A stretch of 38,737 bases of DNA from Limisphaerales bacterium (GCA_022616725.1 JAKEEH010000391.1:1-38737); one strand, 5' to 3'; positions 1 to 7,389 are shown, numbered from the stretch's first letter. Notes: generated by a model from the sequence alone, not told the origin. A program made the numbers and translations.

Positions 1-396
1 GATCACGGTGGCGCTGACGCCAACGAGAGTCGCCACTCGCGATTCACTTGAACTTTGCGTCACGCTAAAAAGCTTATTCAGAAGAAGAAATACGCCCCCC
101 GCCAAGAGCAATCCTCCGAGCAGCGACAATGGCGCGCTGATCAATGGGCTGCGTGTCGCCTGGATTTTTGATAGAATCATGCCGAATCCACCGAAAGCCG
201 TCGCAAACGAGGCAATGATTGTTGGGCTGAACGGTGAAACTCCCGGCAAACCTGTGTGGTCGTAACCCGCTTCCGCATGCCCGCCGGTCCCGACATCGCC
301 GTCGTGCCCTCCGAACACGTCTCCCAGCACGGCGCTAACAATCGTGAACAACAGCCCGATGCCGAAGCAAATGAAGTAAATGAGGAAGGCATCCAT
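1..396 (-). CDS. NfeD/YqiJ-like membrane protein, partial (runs off left edge)
   Basis: An open minus-strand frame runs from ATG at 396 to the window edge, 132 codons without a stop, so the C-terminus is missing. The protein begins MDAFLIYFICFGIGLLFTIVS, a first membrane segment. A short histidine/glycine-rich stretch (GGHDGDVGTGGHAEAGYDH, about residues 29-47) follows, then two more hydrophobic segments separated by a charged turn. This layout resembles the NfeD-like/YqiJ membrane proteins often encoded next to flotillin-type genes, whose OB-fold tail would lie beyond the edge. It is divergent from nrdR. The family assignment rests on overall layout only; that the frame is a real membrane protein is much safer. 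Confidence 0.7.
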   Translation of the reverse strand, partial: MDAFLIYFICFGIGLLFTIVSAVLGDVFGGHDGDVGTGGHAEAGYDHTGLPGVSPFSPTIIASFATAFGGFGMILSKIQATRSPLISAPLSLLGGLLLAGGVFLLLNKLFSVTQSSSESRVATLVGVSATVI

Positions 397-539
397 ACGT
401 AGCTCGCTCGACAGGGCCAGTTATCTGCCGAAACATGTCATCGGAGCAAGCAAAATGGCACTACAATCCAAAGCGGAATTTGGAATCGCAAGAACTCGAG
501 GCCAGACTTTCGGAATTTTTGGAATTTTTGGGCTCGGCA

Positions 540-569
540 TTGACTCTACCATTAGTGGTGTGCTATGAG
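540..569 (+). promoter_or_regulatory. Possible sigma-70 promoter of nrdR
   Basis: TTGACT at 540-545 and TATGAG at 564-569 are separated by 18 bases, with a TG just before the -10 element. Transcription would start near 576, about 33 bases before the nrdR ATG. The -35 matches the consensus at 5 of 6 positions and the -10 at 4 of 6. No NrdR-box palindrome was recognised. The rest of the 212-base gap between the divergent genes holds nothing else I can name. Confidence 0.35.
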
Positions 570-608
570 GTAATCAGCCCCATTACAAGGTGGGGCGTGC
601 CAAAAGCC

Positions 609-1094
609 ATGCGTTGCCCGAAATGCGCCTGCAAGGATGACAAAGTCATCGATTCGCGCGCCGCGCGCGAGGGAGCGACCATCCGTCGGCGTCGGGAGTG
701 CATCGCTTGCGGTTATCGTTACACGACTTACGAGCAGATCGAGCGCAACAAGCTGATGGTGCTCAAAAGCGATGGGCGGCGGGAGGATTTTTCGCGGGAA
801 AAGCTGGCCGCCAGCATCCAAAAAGCCTGCCAGAAACGTCCCATCAGCCAGGAGCAGATCGAAGACACCGTCGATGCGATTGTTGATGACCTGTTTTCCT
901 CGCATGATCGCGAGGTCTCTTGCAAAACCATCGGCGAACGCGTCATGTCCGGCTTGCGCAGTCTTGACCCCGTCGCTTATGTGCGGTATGCGAGCATCTA
1001 TCGGCGGTTCACGGAAGTAACGGACTTCGTACAGGAAGTCAAAAAAATGGAGAAACCTCATGATACTCTTACGGCACGATTGCCTGGCATTTAA
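609..1094 (+). CDS. nrdR: Transcriptional repressor NrdR
   Basis: NrdR is the zinc-ribbon/ATP-cone repressor of ribonucleotide reductase genes. The 161-residue product starts MRCPKCACKDDKVIDSR and has two cysteine pairs (C3/C6 and ECIAC near residue 32) for the zinc ribbon. An ATP-cone follows from about residue 46 (LMVLKSDGRREDFSREKL). The length fits the usual 150-165. The frame is open further upstream, back to 435, but family N-termini begin at MRCP, and a purine-rich AAGGTGGGG lies 12-20 bases before this ATG. Its 3' end overlaps the next gene by 35 bases, which suggests translational coupling. No ribonucleotide reductase gene is in the window. Confidence 0.95.
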   Translation: MRCPKCACKDDKVIDSRAAREGATIRRRRECIACGYRYTTYEQIERNKLMVLKSDGRREDFSREKLAASIQKACQKRPISQEQIEDTVDAIVDDLFSSHDREVSCKTIGERVMSGLRSLDPVAYVRYASIYRRFTEVTDFVQEVKKMEKPHDTLTARLPGI

Positions 1095-1620
1095 AACCAA
1101 TTCGGGGGAATCGATCCCCTGCACGGCTCAGCAAATGACCGTCGAACTTCTCGGCGAAGCCGCTTCGGTCATCGACGAGGATCTGGTCAAGAACGCTGCT
1201 GAAGCGGTGCTCCACTACTTCAAAAGCGAACTCGGCCGCACCACTGTCACGACCGCCGAATTCTCGCAGGCGCTCGAACAGGTGCTGCGCGGGCTGGGCT
1301 TCGAAGTGCAATCCAACGCCACTTTGAATGTCCCGACGCCGCGCGTGATGGAATCGGACTTACGCCTGCTGGCGTTTGAATCGGGCAAAGGCTTTGAACT
1401 GGTGTTTTTTGGCAAGCTTCGGGACGAATTGCGGCAGAAGCTCAGCGGTTCGCCACAGCTTCTCCGCTTCAGCGGCTTGCGCGGGTGCGTGAAACAGCTT
1501 GTCGGCGCAAAACGGTGGTGCGCCCGCTGCCAGGAACTCAACGACCAGATCGTCCATTATCTCCGAAGTTGCCTTTCGAGCGAACACGCGGGAAAGTCCT
1601 GCTCCCTGATTGTGTTTTGA
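1060..1620 (+). CDS. Conserved-looking unknown protein coupled to nrdR
   Basis: A 186-residue protein that I cannot assign to a named family. It starts inside the 3' end of nrdR (35-base overlap) with a good ribosome site, GGAGA at 1049-1053, six bases before ATG. Residues about 20-80 look helical (VELLGEAASVIDEDLVKNAA and following) and end in FSQALEQVLRGLGF. This is faintly reminiscent of the ATP-cone helices in nrdR itself, but no nucleotide-binding motif can be pointed to. The second half contains cysteines in CARCQ and near the C-terminus. The tight overlap implies co-expression with nrdR, so a role around nucleotide metabolism or its control is a reasonable guess and no more. Confidence 0.75.
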   Translation: MILLRHDCLAFKTNSGESIPCTAQQMTVELLGEAASVIDEDLVKNAAEAVLHYFKSELGRTTVTTAEFSQALEQVLRGLGFEVQSNATLNVPTPRVMESDLRLLAFESGKGFELVFFGKLRDELRQKLSGSPQLLRFSGLRGCVKQLVGAKRWCARCQELNDQIVHYLRSCLSSEHAGKSCSLIVF

Positions 1621-1622
1621 GA

Positions 1623-1657
1623 CGTTAAATCGTTAAAAACGTTGAACCGTTGAATCG
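1623..1657. repeat. 8-base-period repeat, intergenic copy (NNTTYAAC family)
   Basis: Read on the minus strand this is four successive units: GATTCAAC, GGTTCAAC, a 9-base GTTTTTAAC, and GATTTAAC. The same unit appears inside mlaF, the MBOAT gene and the SGNH gene elsewhere in the window. Here it sits in the 56-base gap between the unknown gene ending at 1620 and the HIT gene starting at 1677, just upstream of the HIT ribosome site (GGAGGAG, 1668-1674). Confidence 0.75.
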
Positions 1658-1676
1658 GTCCAATGCCGGAGGAGAT

Positions 1677-2021
1677 ATGAGCAAGACTTTGTTCGAAAAA
1701 ATCATCGCCCGCGAGATTCCTGCAACTATCGTCTATGAAGACGACCTGGTGATCGCCTTTAGCGACATCAAGCCTCAGGCGCCGGTGCACGTTCTGATCA
1801 TCCCAAAGAAGCCAATCGCGCGCATCGCCGAAGCGCGACCGGAAGACCAGCAACTCCTCGGGCATCTCCTTCTCAAGGCGGCTCACGTAGCAGAAAAACT
1901 TGGACTCAAACAAAATGGTTTCCGCCTCGTTTTCAACAATGGCCCCGACGCAGGAGAAGCCGTGCCGCATCTGCATTGCCATGTCATCGGCGGCCGCCAT
2001 CTCGGGTGGCCTCCGGGTTAA
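1677..2021 (+). CDS. HIT family (HinT-like) nucleoside phosphoramidase/hydrolase
   Basis: A 114-residue histidine-triad protein, a small cytosolic dimer class that hydrolyses AMP-linked phosphoramidates. The family signature HLHCHVIGG lies near the C-terminus, and the N-terminal KIIAREIPATIVYEDD and central APVHVLIIPKKP are typical of HinT. The start at 1677 is chosen over an upstream in-frame ATG at 1650 because GGAGGAG (1668-1674) sits just in front and because the family begins with this motif. The stop codon overlaps that of pdxA, which converges on it: the two TAA codons share bases within the palindrome TTAA at 2018-2021. The upstream gap carries the 8-base-period repeat. Confidence 0.95.
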   Translation: MSKTLFEKIIAREIPATIVYEDDLVIAFSDIKPQAPVHVLIIPKKPIARIAEARPEDQQLLGHLLLKAAHVAEKLGLKQNGFRLVFNNGPDAGEAVPHLHCHVIGGRHLGWPPG

Positions 2022-3034
2022 TTTGGACCGGTAGCCGGCGGTGAACAGTCCCCGGACTTTCTACAAAGCTGCCTGGCCAACTGGATTGCTGCTATCATGC
2101 TGCTCGGATCAGCAATCCCCTTGCCGGCAATGTCGTAGGCTGTGCCGTGGTCTGGCGACGTTCGCACAAATGGCAATCCCAGCGTCCAATTTACTCCCCG
2201 CTCGAACGCAATCATCTTGAGCGGCGCCAATCCCTGATCATGATACATGGCCACGACGGCGTCGTAATCCCCGCGGTAGGCGTGGTAGAATAGCGTGTCG
2301 GCGGCATACGGTCCCGAAACATCCAGGCCCTGCTTCTGCGCGGCGCGAACCGCCGGAGCAATCACCGTAATCTCTTCTGTTCCGAGTTGCCCGCCTTCGC
2401 CGGCGTGCGGATTCAAACCGCACACCCCCACCCGGGACCGCTTGAGGCCCAGGCTATGGCATGCTTCCACCGCCAAGCTGATCGCGCGCTCGACCTTTTC
2501 CTGCGTCAGATGCACGGCCACTTCCCGGATCGGCAGGTGCGTCGTGGCCAGCGCCACCCGCAACCACCGGTCCCGATCATCCGCGCCCAGCAACATCATC
2601 GCCGTGCGCTCCGCATTGGCCAGCATGGAGAGGTACTCTGTTTGGCCGACGAACTTCTCGCCGGCGCGCATGATAGCCTCCTTGTTCACCGGTGCCGTGA
2701 CGAGCGCATCCGCTTCGCCCTCGAGACAAGCCTTTGCCCCTTCACGCAACCACGCCAGCGCAGCGCGGGCTGCGTCCGCGGCGCCGGGTTCTATCTTCTC
2801 GGGGAGCGGGTGTGAGAGCGGGTTGCGCACAGATATCGGCTCCGATCTGTCGAGGGGCAAGCCCAACTCCAGCTTGCGGTCAAGCCTCTGAATCAACGCC
2901 GGATCGCCAAGGATCAAATAGCGGCTCGAATGCCGCTTGAGTTCTGATGCGAGCGCTTTTAGCGCTACCTCGGGCCCCACACCCGTCACGTCGCCAAGAC
3001 TGATCGCGATGCAGTGGCTCACTCGCGCTCCCAC
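2018..3034 (-). CDS. pdxA: 4-hydroxythreonine-4-phosphate dehydrogenase
   Basis: PdxA oxidises 4-phosphohydroxy-L-threonine in the DXP-dependent route to pyridoxal 5'-phosphate. The 338-residue length is normal. The family motifs are in order: SLGDVTGVGPE near the N-terminus, APVNKEA, TTHLPIREV with a metal-binding histidine, GLNPHAGEGG, YHDQGLAPLK, and TSPDHGTAYD with the last metal-binding histidine. It is the downstream partner of the surA-like gene, with a single base between them, the same order as surA-pdxA in Escherichia coli. It converges on the HIT gene with overlapping stop codons. Confidence 0.96.
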   Translation of the reverse strand: MGARVSHCIAISLGDVTGVGPEVALKALASELKRHSSRYLILGDPALIQRLDRKLELGLPLDRSEPISVRNPLSHPLPEKIEPGAADAARAALAWLREGAKACLEGEADALVTAPVNKEAIMRAGEKFVGQTEYLSMLANAERTAMMLLGADDRDRWLRVALATTHLPIREVAVHLTQEKVERAISLAVEACHSLGLKRSRVGVCGLNPHAGEGGQLGTEEITVIAPAVRAAQKQGLDVSGPYAADTLFYHAYRGDYDAVVAMYHDQGLAPLKMIAFERGVNWTLGLPFVRTSPDHGTAYDIAGKGIADPSSMIAAIQLARQLCRKSGDCSPPATGPN

Positions 3035-3035
3035 A

Positions 3036-4124
3036 TTAGAAGACGTAATTGACGACGAACGACTTCGCCTTCAGCCGGTCAATCCACTTTGCGTGCAGGC
3101 GGGCCCGTTCCCGGCGGATCAGTTCCTGCTCGATTTCGTCGCGGACTTCGGCGAGCGATTTCACTCGCGCATCCTGGCGGTCCTCCACGAGCATCAAATA
3201 GGCTTCCTCCAGCCTCGGCAGGTCGGCGCTTCCAGCCTCAAACCTCTTGGCTTCCAGAAACTCATCCTTGTCGGTGTACTTGCGCCCGAACGCAGTCTTG
3301 CCCGCGCGGTCGTATTCAGCGACCCAATAGGTGCCATCCTCGCGGGACACGCCTATCACGCCGCTGCGCTGCCGTCGCTGCAGCGAAAAGGCAATTTCCG
3401 CTAACCCGACGAGCAGCCCTTTGCGCTCGACCCACTTTCGATCGCCACCTTCTCTGCGGTATGAATCCTGCGAGTAGATCGAGGCCATCTCGTGAAAAGG
3501 CGCGCCATCGTCAAGCTTGGCGACGATCTCGCGCGCCAGCATGAGCAGCTCCTCCGCGGAATTGCCTTCGGAACGATTGAGCGTGATCATCCGCAGCTTT
3601 ACCTGGTCTGCCACTCTAAACTCCTGCTGATTCGTGGCGTAATAATGCTCGATTTTCGTCGGCGATATCGTGATCGCGGACGCGACGTTCTTCTGTTGCA
3701 TGAACCGCACGATAATGTCGTCATGCGTCTGTTTGCGGTAGGTTTCAAAGCGCACGCCTTGCGCCTGCAAAGTCTTTGTCAGCGTGACGCGGTCACCAAA
3801 CTGCCGCCGAATGCGATCCTTGACCGATGCGTCAATGATGCTTTCCGGCAACTGGCCGCCGGAATTCTTGAAATCGTCAAGGATCAAATGCTTCTCGATC
3901 AACTGTTGCAGCCCATCGGACATGGCCTCGTTCTGCTTCTGCTCCACAATACCCGGCGGATAAGTGCGCCGTAACAGATCGACCGCCGAAGCGGTGTACG
4001 CCTCCACCTCGCCAAAGGTAATGACTGTATCGTTGACAATGGCGGCAATCCCGTTAGGGAACCTCGTCGCGGCGGGGCCAAGCATCGCGACCAAACAACT
4101 CAGTAGAACGAGTGCAACCTTCAT
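3036..4124 (-). CDS. surA: SurA-like periplasmic peptidyl-prolyl isomerase
   Basis: A 362-residue exported chaperone/isomerase. Residues 1-20 (MKVALVLLSCLVAMLGPAAT) form a signal peptide. They are followed by the SurA-type opening NGIAAIVNDTVITFGEVEAY and a helical N-terminal domain up to about residue 150. A parvulin-like domain spans roughly residues 165-275, with MASIYSQDSYRREGGDRKWV and FSLQRRQRSGVI. A charged helical tail follows. SurA assists folding of outer-membrane beta-barrels. E. coli SurA has two parvulin domains and is longer; this protein has one, which is common outside gammaproteobacteria. The surA-pdxA order and the 1-base gap support the name. Confidence 0.85.
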   Translation of the reverse strand: MKVALVLLSCLVAMLGPAATRFPNGIAAIVNDTVITFGEVEAYTASAVDLLRRTYPPGIVEQKQNEAMSDGLQQLIEKHLILDDFKNSGGQLPESIIDASVKDRIRRQFGDRVTLTKTLQAQGVRFETYRKQTHDDIIVRFMQQKNVASAITISPTKIEHYYATNQQEFRVADQVKLRMITLNRSEGNSAEELLMLAREIVAKLDDGAPFHEMASIYSQDSYRREGGDRKWVERKGLLVGLAEIAFSLQRRQRSGVIGVSREDGTYWVAEYDRAGKTAFGRKYTDKDEFLEAKRFEAGSADLPRLEEAYLMLVEDRQDARVKSLAEVRDEIEQELIRRERARLHAKWIDRLKAKSFVVNYVF

Positions 4125-4199
4125 TCTACCTGATCGTACGCGCCCCAGCCGGACCCGGTCAAGTTTCCGCTGCAGGCCCTTGATTGATGAGTTGGAACC

Positions 4200-5162
4200 T
4201 TAGGCGGCCTCGGATTCCGAGTTCGCTCGACCCTTGTGTTCAATGAAGCGGAGTATCGCCACTGAAGCCACAGCGTCGGGGCGGCTTAAGCTCAAAACGA
4301 TTCGGCGATGGCTTTGGCCCGGCACGACCACTAACTCACTCGGTACACGGTTGCGCTGCAGTGCTTCGTGCAGAAGCTGCGATTGTCTCTGCAGGCATCG
4401 TGCCTCTCCACTTGCGTACATGACCAGGAACGGCGGCGCGCCCGCAGCGGCATGCGCCACCGGCGACGCTTCGCGTTTCCAATTTTCGGTCGGATCACCG
4501 CACTGAAAGCGCTTCGCGTATTGCCGTAACTTCGCGCCGAGTTCGTATGTCCTCGCATCAGTCAAGTCCAGTGCCGCGCCGCTGACCGTAATTACGCCGC
4601 TGATAATCGATCGCGACAGCCCCAGACGCGCGAGGGGCGCCGGGTCGAGTGCCACGCGCGCCGCCAGATACGCCCCGGCCGAATGGCCAGCCGCAAATAA
4701 GCGCGCGGCATCACCGCCAAACTTTCCAACGTGCGCATGCACCCACGCCACCGCGCGCGCCGCGTCGTGCACTTGCTCGCGCCAAGTCACCTGGGGTTGC
4801 AGGCGATAGTTGATTACCGCGACACCAATGCCGCGACAGGCGTAAAACCGGCCGATGTTCCCGTACACATCCCTGCCGCAAACGCGCAGGGCTTTGTCGC
4901 CTGAATCGAGGCCGCCGCCATGAATGAAAACCAGAACCGGCCAGTTCGCTCCGGTGGGGACAAAGAGGTCAAGCCGGTGTTTGGGATGGTCGGAATCCCA
5001 ATACGGGACATCTCTCAAGGCTTGGGTCTCGGCCAAGCACACCGGCTTGTAGAGCCGCCACATTCCGGCGCGCCGCACCGCGGCATAGGTTAGAAACAAG
5101 AAGCCTGGAGTTCCCAGCAACAGAGATTTCAGAACCCTCCGCTTCACCACTGCCGAGTCCAT
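4200..5162 (-). CDS. Alpha/beta hydrolase (carboxylesterase/BD-FAE type)
   Basis: A 320-residue hydrolase with the expected order of elements: the oxyanion motif FIHGGG, INYRLQP, the nucleophile elbow GHSAGAY, an acid region around MYASGEAR, and the catalytic histidine in PGQSHRRI. A hydrophobic stretch near the N-terminus (LLLGTPGFLFLTYAA) may be a signal anchor, so the enzyme probably acts at or outside the membrane. The frame stays open 30 codons further, to a TTG at 5252, but those codons run into an inverted-repeat element; I therefore prefer the ATG at 5162. It lies 75 bases upstream of surA on the same strand. The substrate cannot be told from sequence. Confidence 0.85.
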   Translation of the reverse strand: MDSAVVKRRVLKSLLLGTPGFLFLTYAAVRRAGMWRLYKPVCLAETQALRDVPYWDSDHPKHRLDLFVPTGANWPVLVFIHGGGLDSGDKALRVCGRDVYGNIGRFYACRGIGVAVINYRLQPQVTWREQVHDAARAVAWVHAHVGKFGGDAARLFAAGHSAGAYLAARVALDPAPLARLGLSRSIISGVITVSGAALDLTDARTYELGAKLRQYAKRFQCGDPTENWKREASPVAHAAAGAPPFLVMYASGEARCLQRQSQLLHEALQRNRVPSELVVVPGQSHRRIVLSLSRPDAVASVAILRFIEHKGRANSESEAA

Positions 5163-5225
5163 ACCGTTGTATATGGCCCAACCGCGCCGCCGAAAAGACG
5201 GGTGAACACCTAACCGGAACCGGGA

Positions 5226-5386
5226 AGTGACGAGTGGCGAGTGACTGGACAATGACGAAGCACTAATGACTAATGACTAATGACAAAGCAATTCCCAATG
5301 ACGAATTCGGGTTTCGAACATTCGGGCTTCTTTCGTCATTAGGAATTAGAGCTTCGTCATTCGATGGCCACTCGCCACTCGCCACT
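5226..5386. repeat. Long imperfect inverted repeat built of 7-base words
   Basis: The left arm begins at 5226 and the right arm ends at 5386; each arm is about 50 bases. Read 5' to 3' on opposite strands, both go AGTGRCGAGTGGCGAGTG, then AATGACGAAG, then CTAATGAC. Inside is a second hairpin, AATTCCCAATGACG against its complement ending in AGGAATT. The arms themselves are short tandem words with a 7-base period (ACTAATG three times on the left, CACTCGC twice on the right). It fills most of the gap between mlaD (stop at 5395) and the hydrolase. It has no coding potential of its own. Confidence 0.75.
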
Positions 5387-5394
5387 TCTTTTGA

Positions 5395-6387
5395 CTAAAA
5401 TAAGCTACCGACCGCGAGGCCGAGGACGCTCAGCGGGCCCTGGTCTTCAATACCCTCTGTGGCTTTTTCGACTTTTTGCAGCGTCAGCTTCGCGTTTTTG
5501 AAGAATGAGTCGTCGTTGACCAGTTTGCCGACAGTACCCTGGCCGCGATTTATCTTTTCGAAGATCTCGCGGAGGTTGGTCATGGCGATGGTGGTTTCAT
5601 TGTAAAGGGCTTCGTCTTTGGCGAGTTTGCCGAGGGTGCCGCGGCCGGAATTGATGTTATCGACGACGCTGCGGGCGTCGCCAATGAGAAGCTGCGCCTG
5701 GGAGACGACGGACTTGGCCTCATTCGCGGCGCTCTGGAGGGAGGTCACGGTGCTGAAAGCGGATTGGTAGAGGGATTCGTCGTAGATCAGTTTGCCGACC
5801 GTGCCCCTGCCGGCTGCGATCTGGCCGGTGACCTCACGGGTATTGTTCAGAATCTCGGTAATGTTGGTGTTGTTCTGTTTCATGAAGTCGGTAATCGGCC
5901 CGAGCAGGGTGCTCATATTTTCGGCGCTGAAGCTTTTGGTGAGGCCCTCGACACCGGAGGCGACATTTTCGAGCTTGACCATGATAGCGCTCAAGTCTGG
6001 CTGCTCGCCGGTCTGCAGGGTGCCGCCGGCCAGAAGCTTGGCGCCCGCCGGAGTTCCGCCTTCGACCGAGACAAAGTTCTGGCCCATCAGTCCCGTAAAC
6101 TTGATGAACGCCCGGGCGTCGCTCTGGATGTCGTATTTTTTCTCAATTTTCATCGTGACGCGGGCCTTGCCAGCGACCAAGCCGACTTGTTCGACGCGGC
6201 CAATCTCCACGCCGGCCATTTTCACGAGGTCGCCCTTCGTGAGGTCCTGGGCGTTGTTGAACGTGGCGTGGATCTGATAACCGCCCTTGAAGAAGTCGGC
6301 CGCGCCGACCATTTCCAGGACGATGACCGCGACCACAAGCGCGAGGGCGAAAAAAATGCCAAGGCGGGTTTCCAGTGTGTTTTTCAT
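5395..6387 (-). CDS. mlaD: MlaD-like MCE-domain lipid-binding protein
   Basis: A 330-residue periplasmic subunit of an Mla-type phospholipid transporter. It has one N-terminal membrane anchor (GIFFALALVVAVIVLEMVGA, residues 10-29), then the MCE domain (about 38-120) with the signature DLVKMAGVEIGRVEQVGL and FIKFTGLMGQNFVSVEGG. The C-terminal part is helical with three related blocks, each carrying GRGTVGKL or a variant (GRGTLGKL, GQGTVGKL) followed by an acidic D/ESL/F motif. Such repeats are common in long MCE proteins and may form the hexameric tunnel. Its start overlaps the mlaF stop by 4 bases (ATGA), a clear sign of coupling. Confidence 0.9.
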   Translation of the reverse strand: MKNTLETRLGIFFALALVVAVIVLEMVGAADFFKGGYQIHATFNNAQDLTKGDLVKMAGVEIGRVEQVGLVAGKARVTMKIEKKYDIQSDARAFIKFTGLMGQNFVSVEGGTPAGAKLLAGGTLQTGEQPDLSAIMVKLENVASGVEGLTKSFSAENMSTLLGPITDFMKQNNTNITEILNNTREVTGQIAAGRGTVGKLIYDESLYQSAFSTVTSLQSAANEAKSVVSQAQLLIGDARSVVDNINSGRGTLGKLAKDEALYNETTIAMTNLREIFEKINRGQGTVGKLVNDDSFFKNAKLTLQKVEKATEGIEDQGPLSVLGLAVGSLF

Positions 6388-7232
6388 GCGGGTTCTTTGT
6401 CGTTAAGATTAAAATCAGCCGTTAAAAACTTTTGAATAATGGGGTCGCGATTATGGCGAAGCTGTTCGGGCAAGCCGACGGCGATGAGATTTCCATCGTA
6501 CATCATGGCCATGCGGTCGGCGACGCCAAAGGCCAAATCGCGGTCGTGCGTTACCACAATGGAAGTGACGTGGATTCGATGTTTCAGATCAAGAATTTCC
6601 TTTCCAATGGTGACGGTCATGAGCGGGTCAAGTTCGCTGGTCGGTTCATCGTAGAGGATGAGTTGCGGATCTATCACCAGCGCGCGGGCGATGGCGACGC
6701 GCTTTTTCATGCCGCCGGACAGTTCGCTTGGGGAGCGATGCTTGACGTTGCGCAAACCCAGAAATTCCAGCTTTTCGTCGGTAATGCGGTCGATCTCGCC
6801 GGCGGTCTTCAATCGATGCTCGCTGAGGTACAAGCCGACGTTTTCACCGACCGTCAGCGAGTTCAAGAGCGCGCCCGACTGGAAGACCATCGCCAGACGG
6901 TATTTGTCCATGACGCCGGGAGTCAGGATCGACTCGCCTTCGATCAGGATTTGGCCTTCGTCGGGCAATTCCAACCCGATGATGTGCTTGAGGAGCACGC
7001 TTTTGCCGCTGCCACTTGGCCCCATAATGACGAAAATTTCGCCGCGCTCGACGGAGAGATCAATCCCCTTGAGGACCTGCTGGCCGGCATAGCTTTTGCG
7101 CAGGCCCCGCACTTCCACACGCACGCTGTGGGCGGGGAGTGGAAGAGTGGAAGAGTTGAAGAGCGGAAGGGTTGTTTCACTCTTCAACCCTTCAACCTTT
7201 TCACCCTTCAACTTCTCGTCGTCGCTGTCCAT
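6384..7232 (-). CDS. mlaF: MlaF-like ABC transporter ATPase
   Basis: A 282-residue ATPase of the Mla/MCE lipid transporter. It has the Walker A motif GPSGSGKS, a Q-loop in VFQSGALLNSLTV, the ABC signature LSGGMKKR, the Walker B LILYDEPTS and the H-loop VVTHD. The D-loop reads SELDP where many relatives have SGLDP. Residues 7-32 are not part of the normal fold: they are encoded by an 8-base-period repeat (7137-7212) inserted between the start codon and the first strand (SVRVEVRGLRKSY). Without them the length is close to the usual 250-265. It overlaps mlaD by 4 bases; mlaE lies upstream across a 157-base gap containing a hairpin. Confidence 0.92.
   Translation of the reverse strand: MDSDDEKLKGEKVEGLKSETTLPLFNSSTLPLPAHSVRVEVRGLRKSYAGQQVLKGIDLSVERGEIFVIMGPSGSGKSVLLKHIIGLELPDEGQILIEGESILTPGVMDKYRLAMVFQSGALLNSLTVGENVGLYLSEHRLKTAGEIDRITDEKLEFLGLRNVKHRSPSELSGGMKKRVAIARALVIDPQLILYDEPTSELDPLMTVTIGKEILDLKHRIHVTSIVVTHDRDLAFGVADRMAMMYDGNLIAVGLPEQLRHNRDPIIQKFLTADFNLNDKEPA
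7137..7212. repeat. 8-base-period repeat inside the mlaF coding region, two opposed halves
   Basis: The left half (7137-7168) is four 8-base units of the type GAGTGGAA, GAGTTGAA, GAGCGGAA. The right half (7181-7212) is four units of the type CCTTCAAC. The halves are roughly reverse complements, so the array could fold as a hairpin near the start of the mlaF message. In protein it encodes about residues 7-32 of MlaF (LKGEKVEG, LKSETTLP, LFNSSTLP: an 8-residue period). The unit TTCAAC is shared with the copies at 1623, 31677 and 32640. Confidence 0.85.
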
Positions 7233-7284
7233 ATCAGTTTTGAGTTCTGAGTTTACCTGTCAGCCAGAGGCCGAACCAATCATC

Positions 7285-7344
7285 AACAGGAGCAAACAGA
7301 GGAAACAGAGAAACAAAACTCTGTTTTCTCCGTTCTCTCCTGTT
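7285..7344. repeat. 26-base inverted repeat with 9-base periodic words
   Basis: The left arm 7285-7310 and right arm 7319-7344 are 26 bases each, with an 8-base loop (AAACAAAA) and about four mismatches. The left arm is itself periodic (AACAGGAG, AAACAGAG, AAACAGAG with single-base spacers). It lies in the 157-base gap between mlaE and mlaF, so an RNA hairpin here could stabilise the message or cause partial termination and lower mlaF-mlaD relative to mlaE. On the minus strand there is no convincing T-run, so a full terminator is unlikely. Confidence 0.7.
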
Positions 7345-7389
7345 GAATTCTACCGCCATTGATCCGTGCGCCCTCGTCGTCGCTCTCGC

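Noticed and set aside
552-1124. 190-codon minus-strand frame opposite nrdR
   Set aside because: Antisense shadow of nrdR; it has no family features, and nrdR is unambiguous.
1623-1657. CRISPR-like array
   Set aside because: The units are 8 bases with no unique spacers, so the repeats at this and the related sites are short tandem words, not CRISPR.
5163-5252. Extension of the alpha/beta hydrolase to a TTG start
   Set aside because: The extra 30 codons coincide in part with the inverted repeat and encode a basic, low-complexity stretch; ATG at 5162 directly precedes recognisable sequence.
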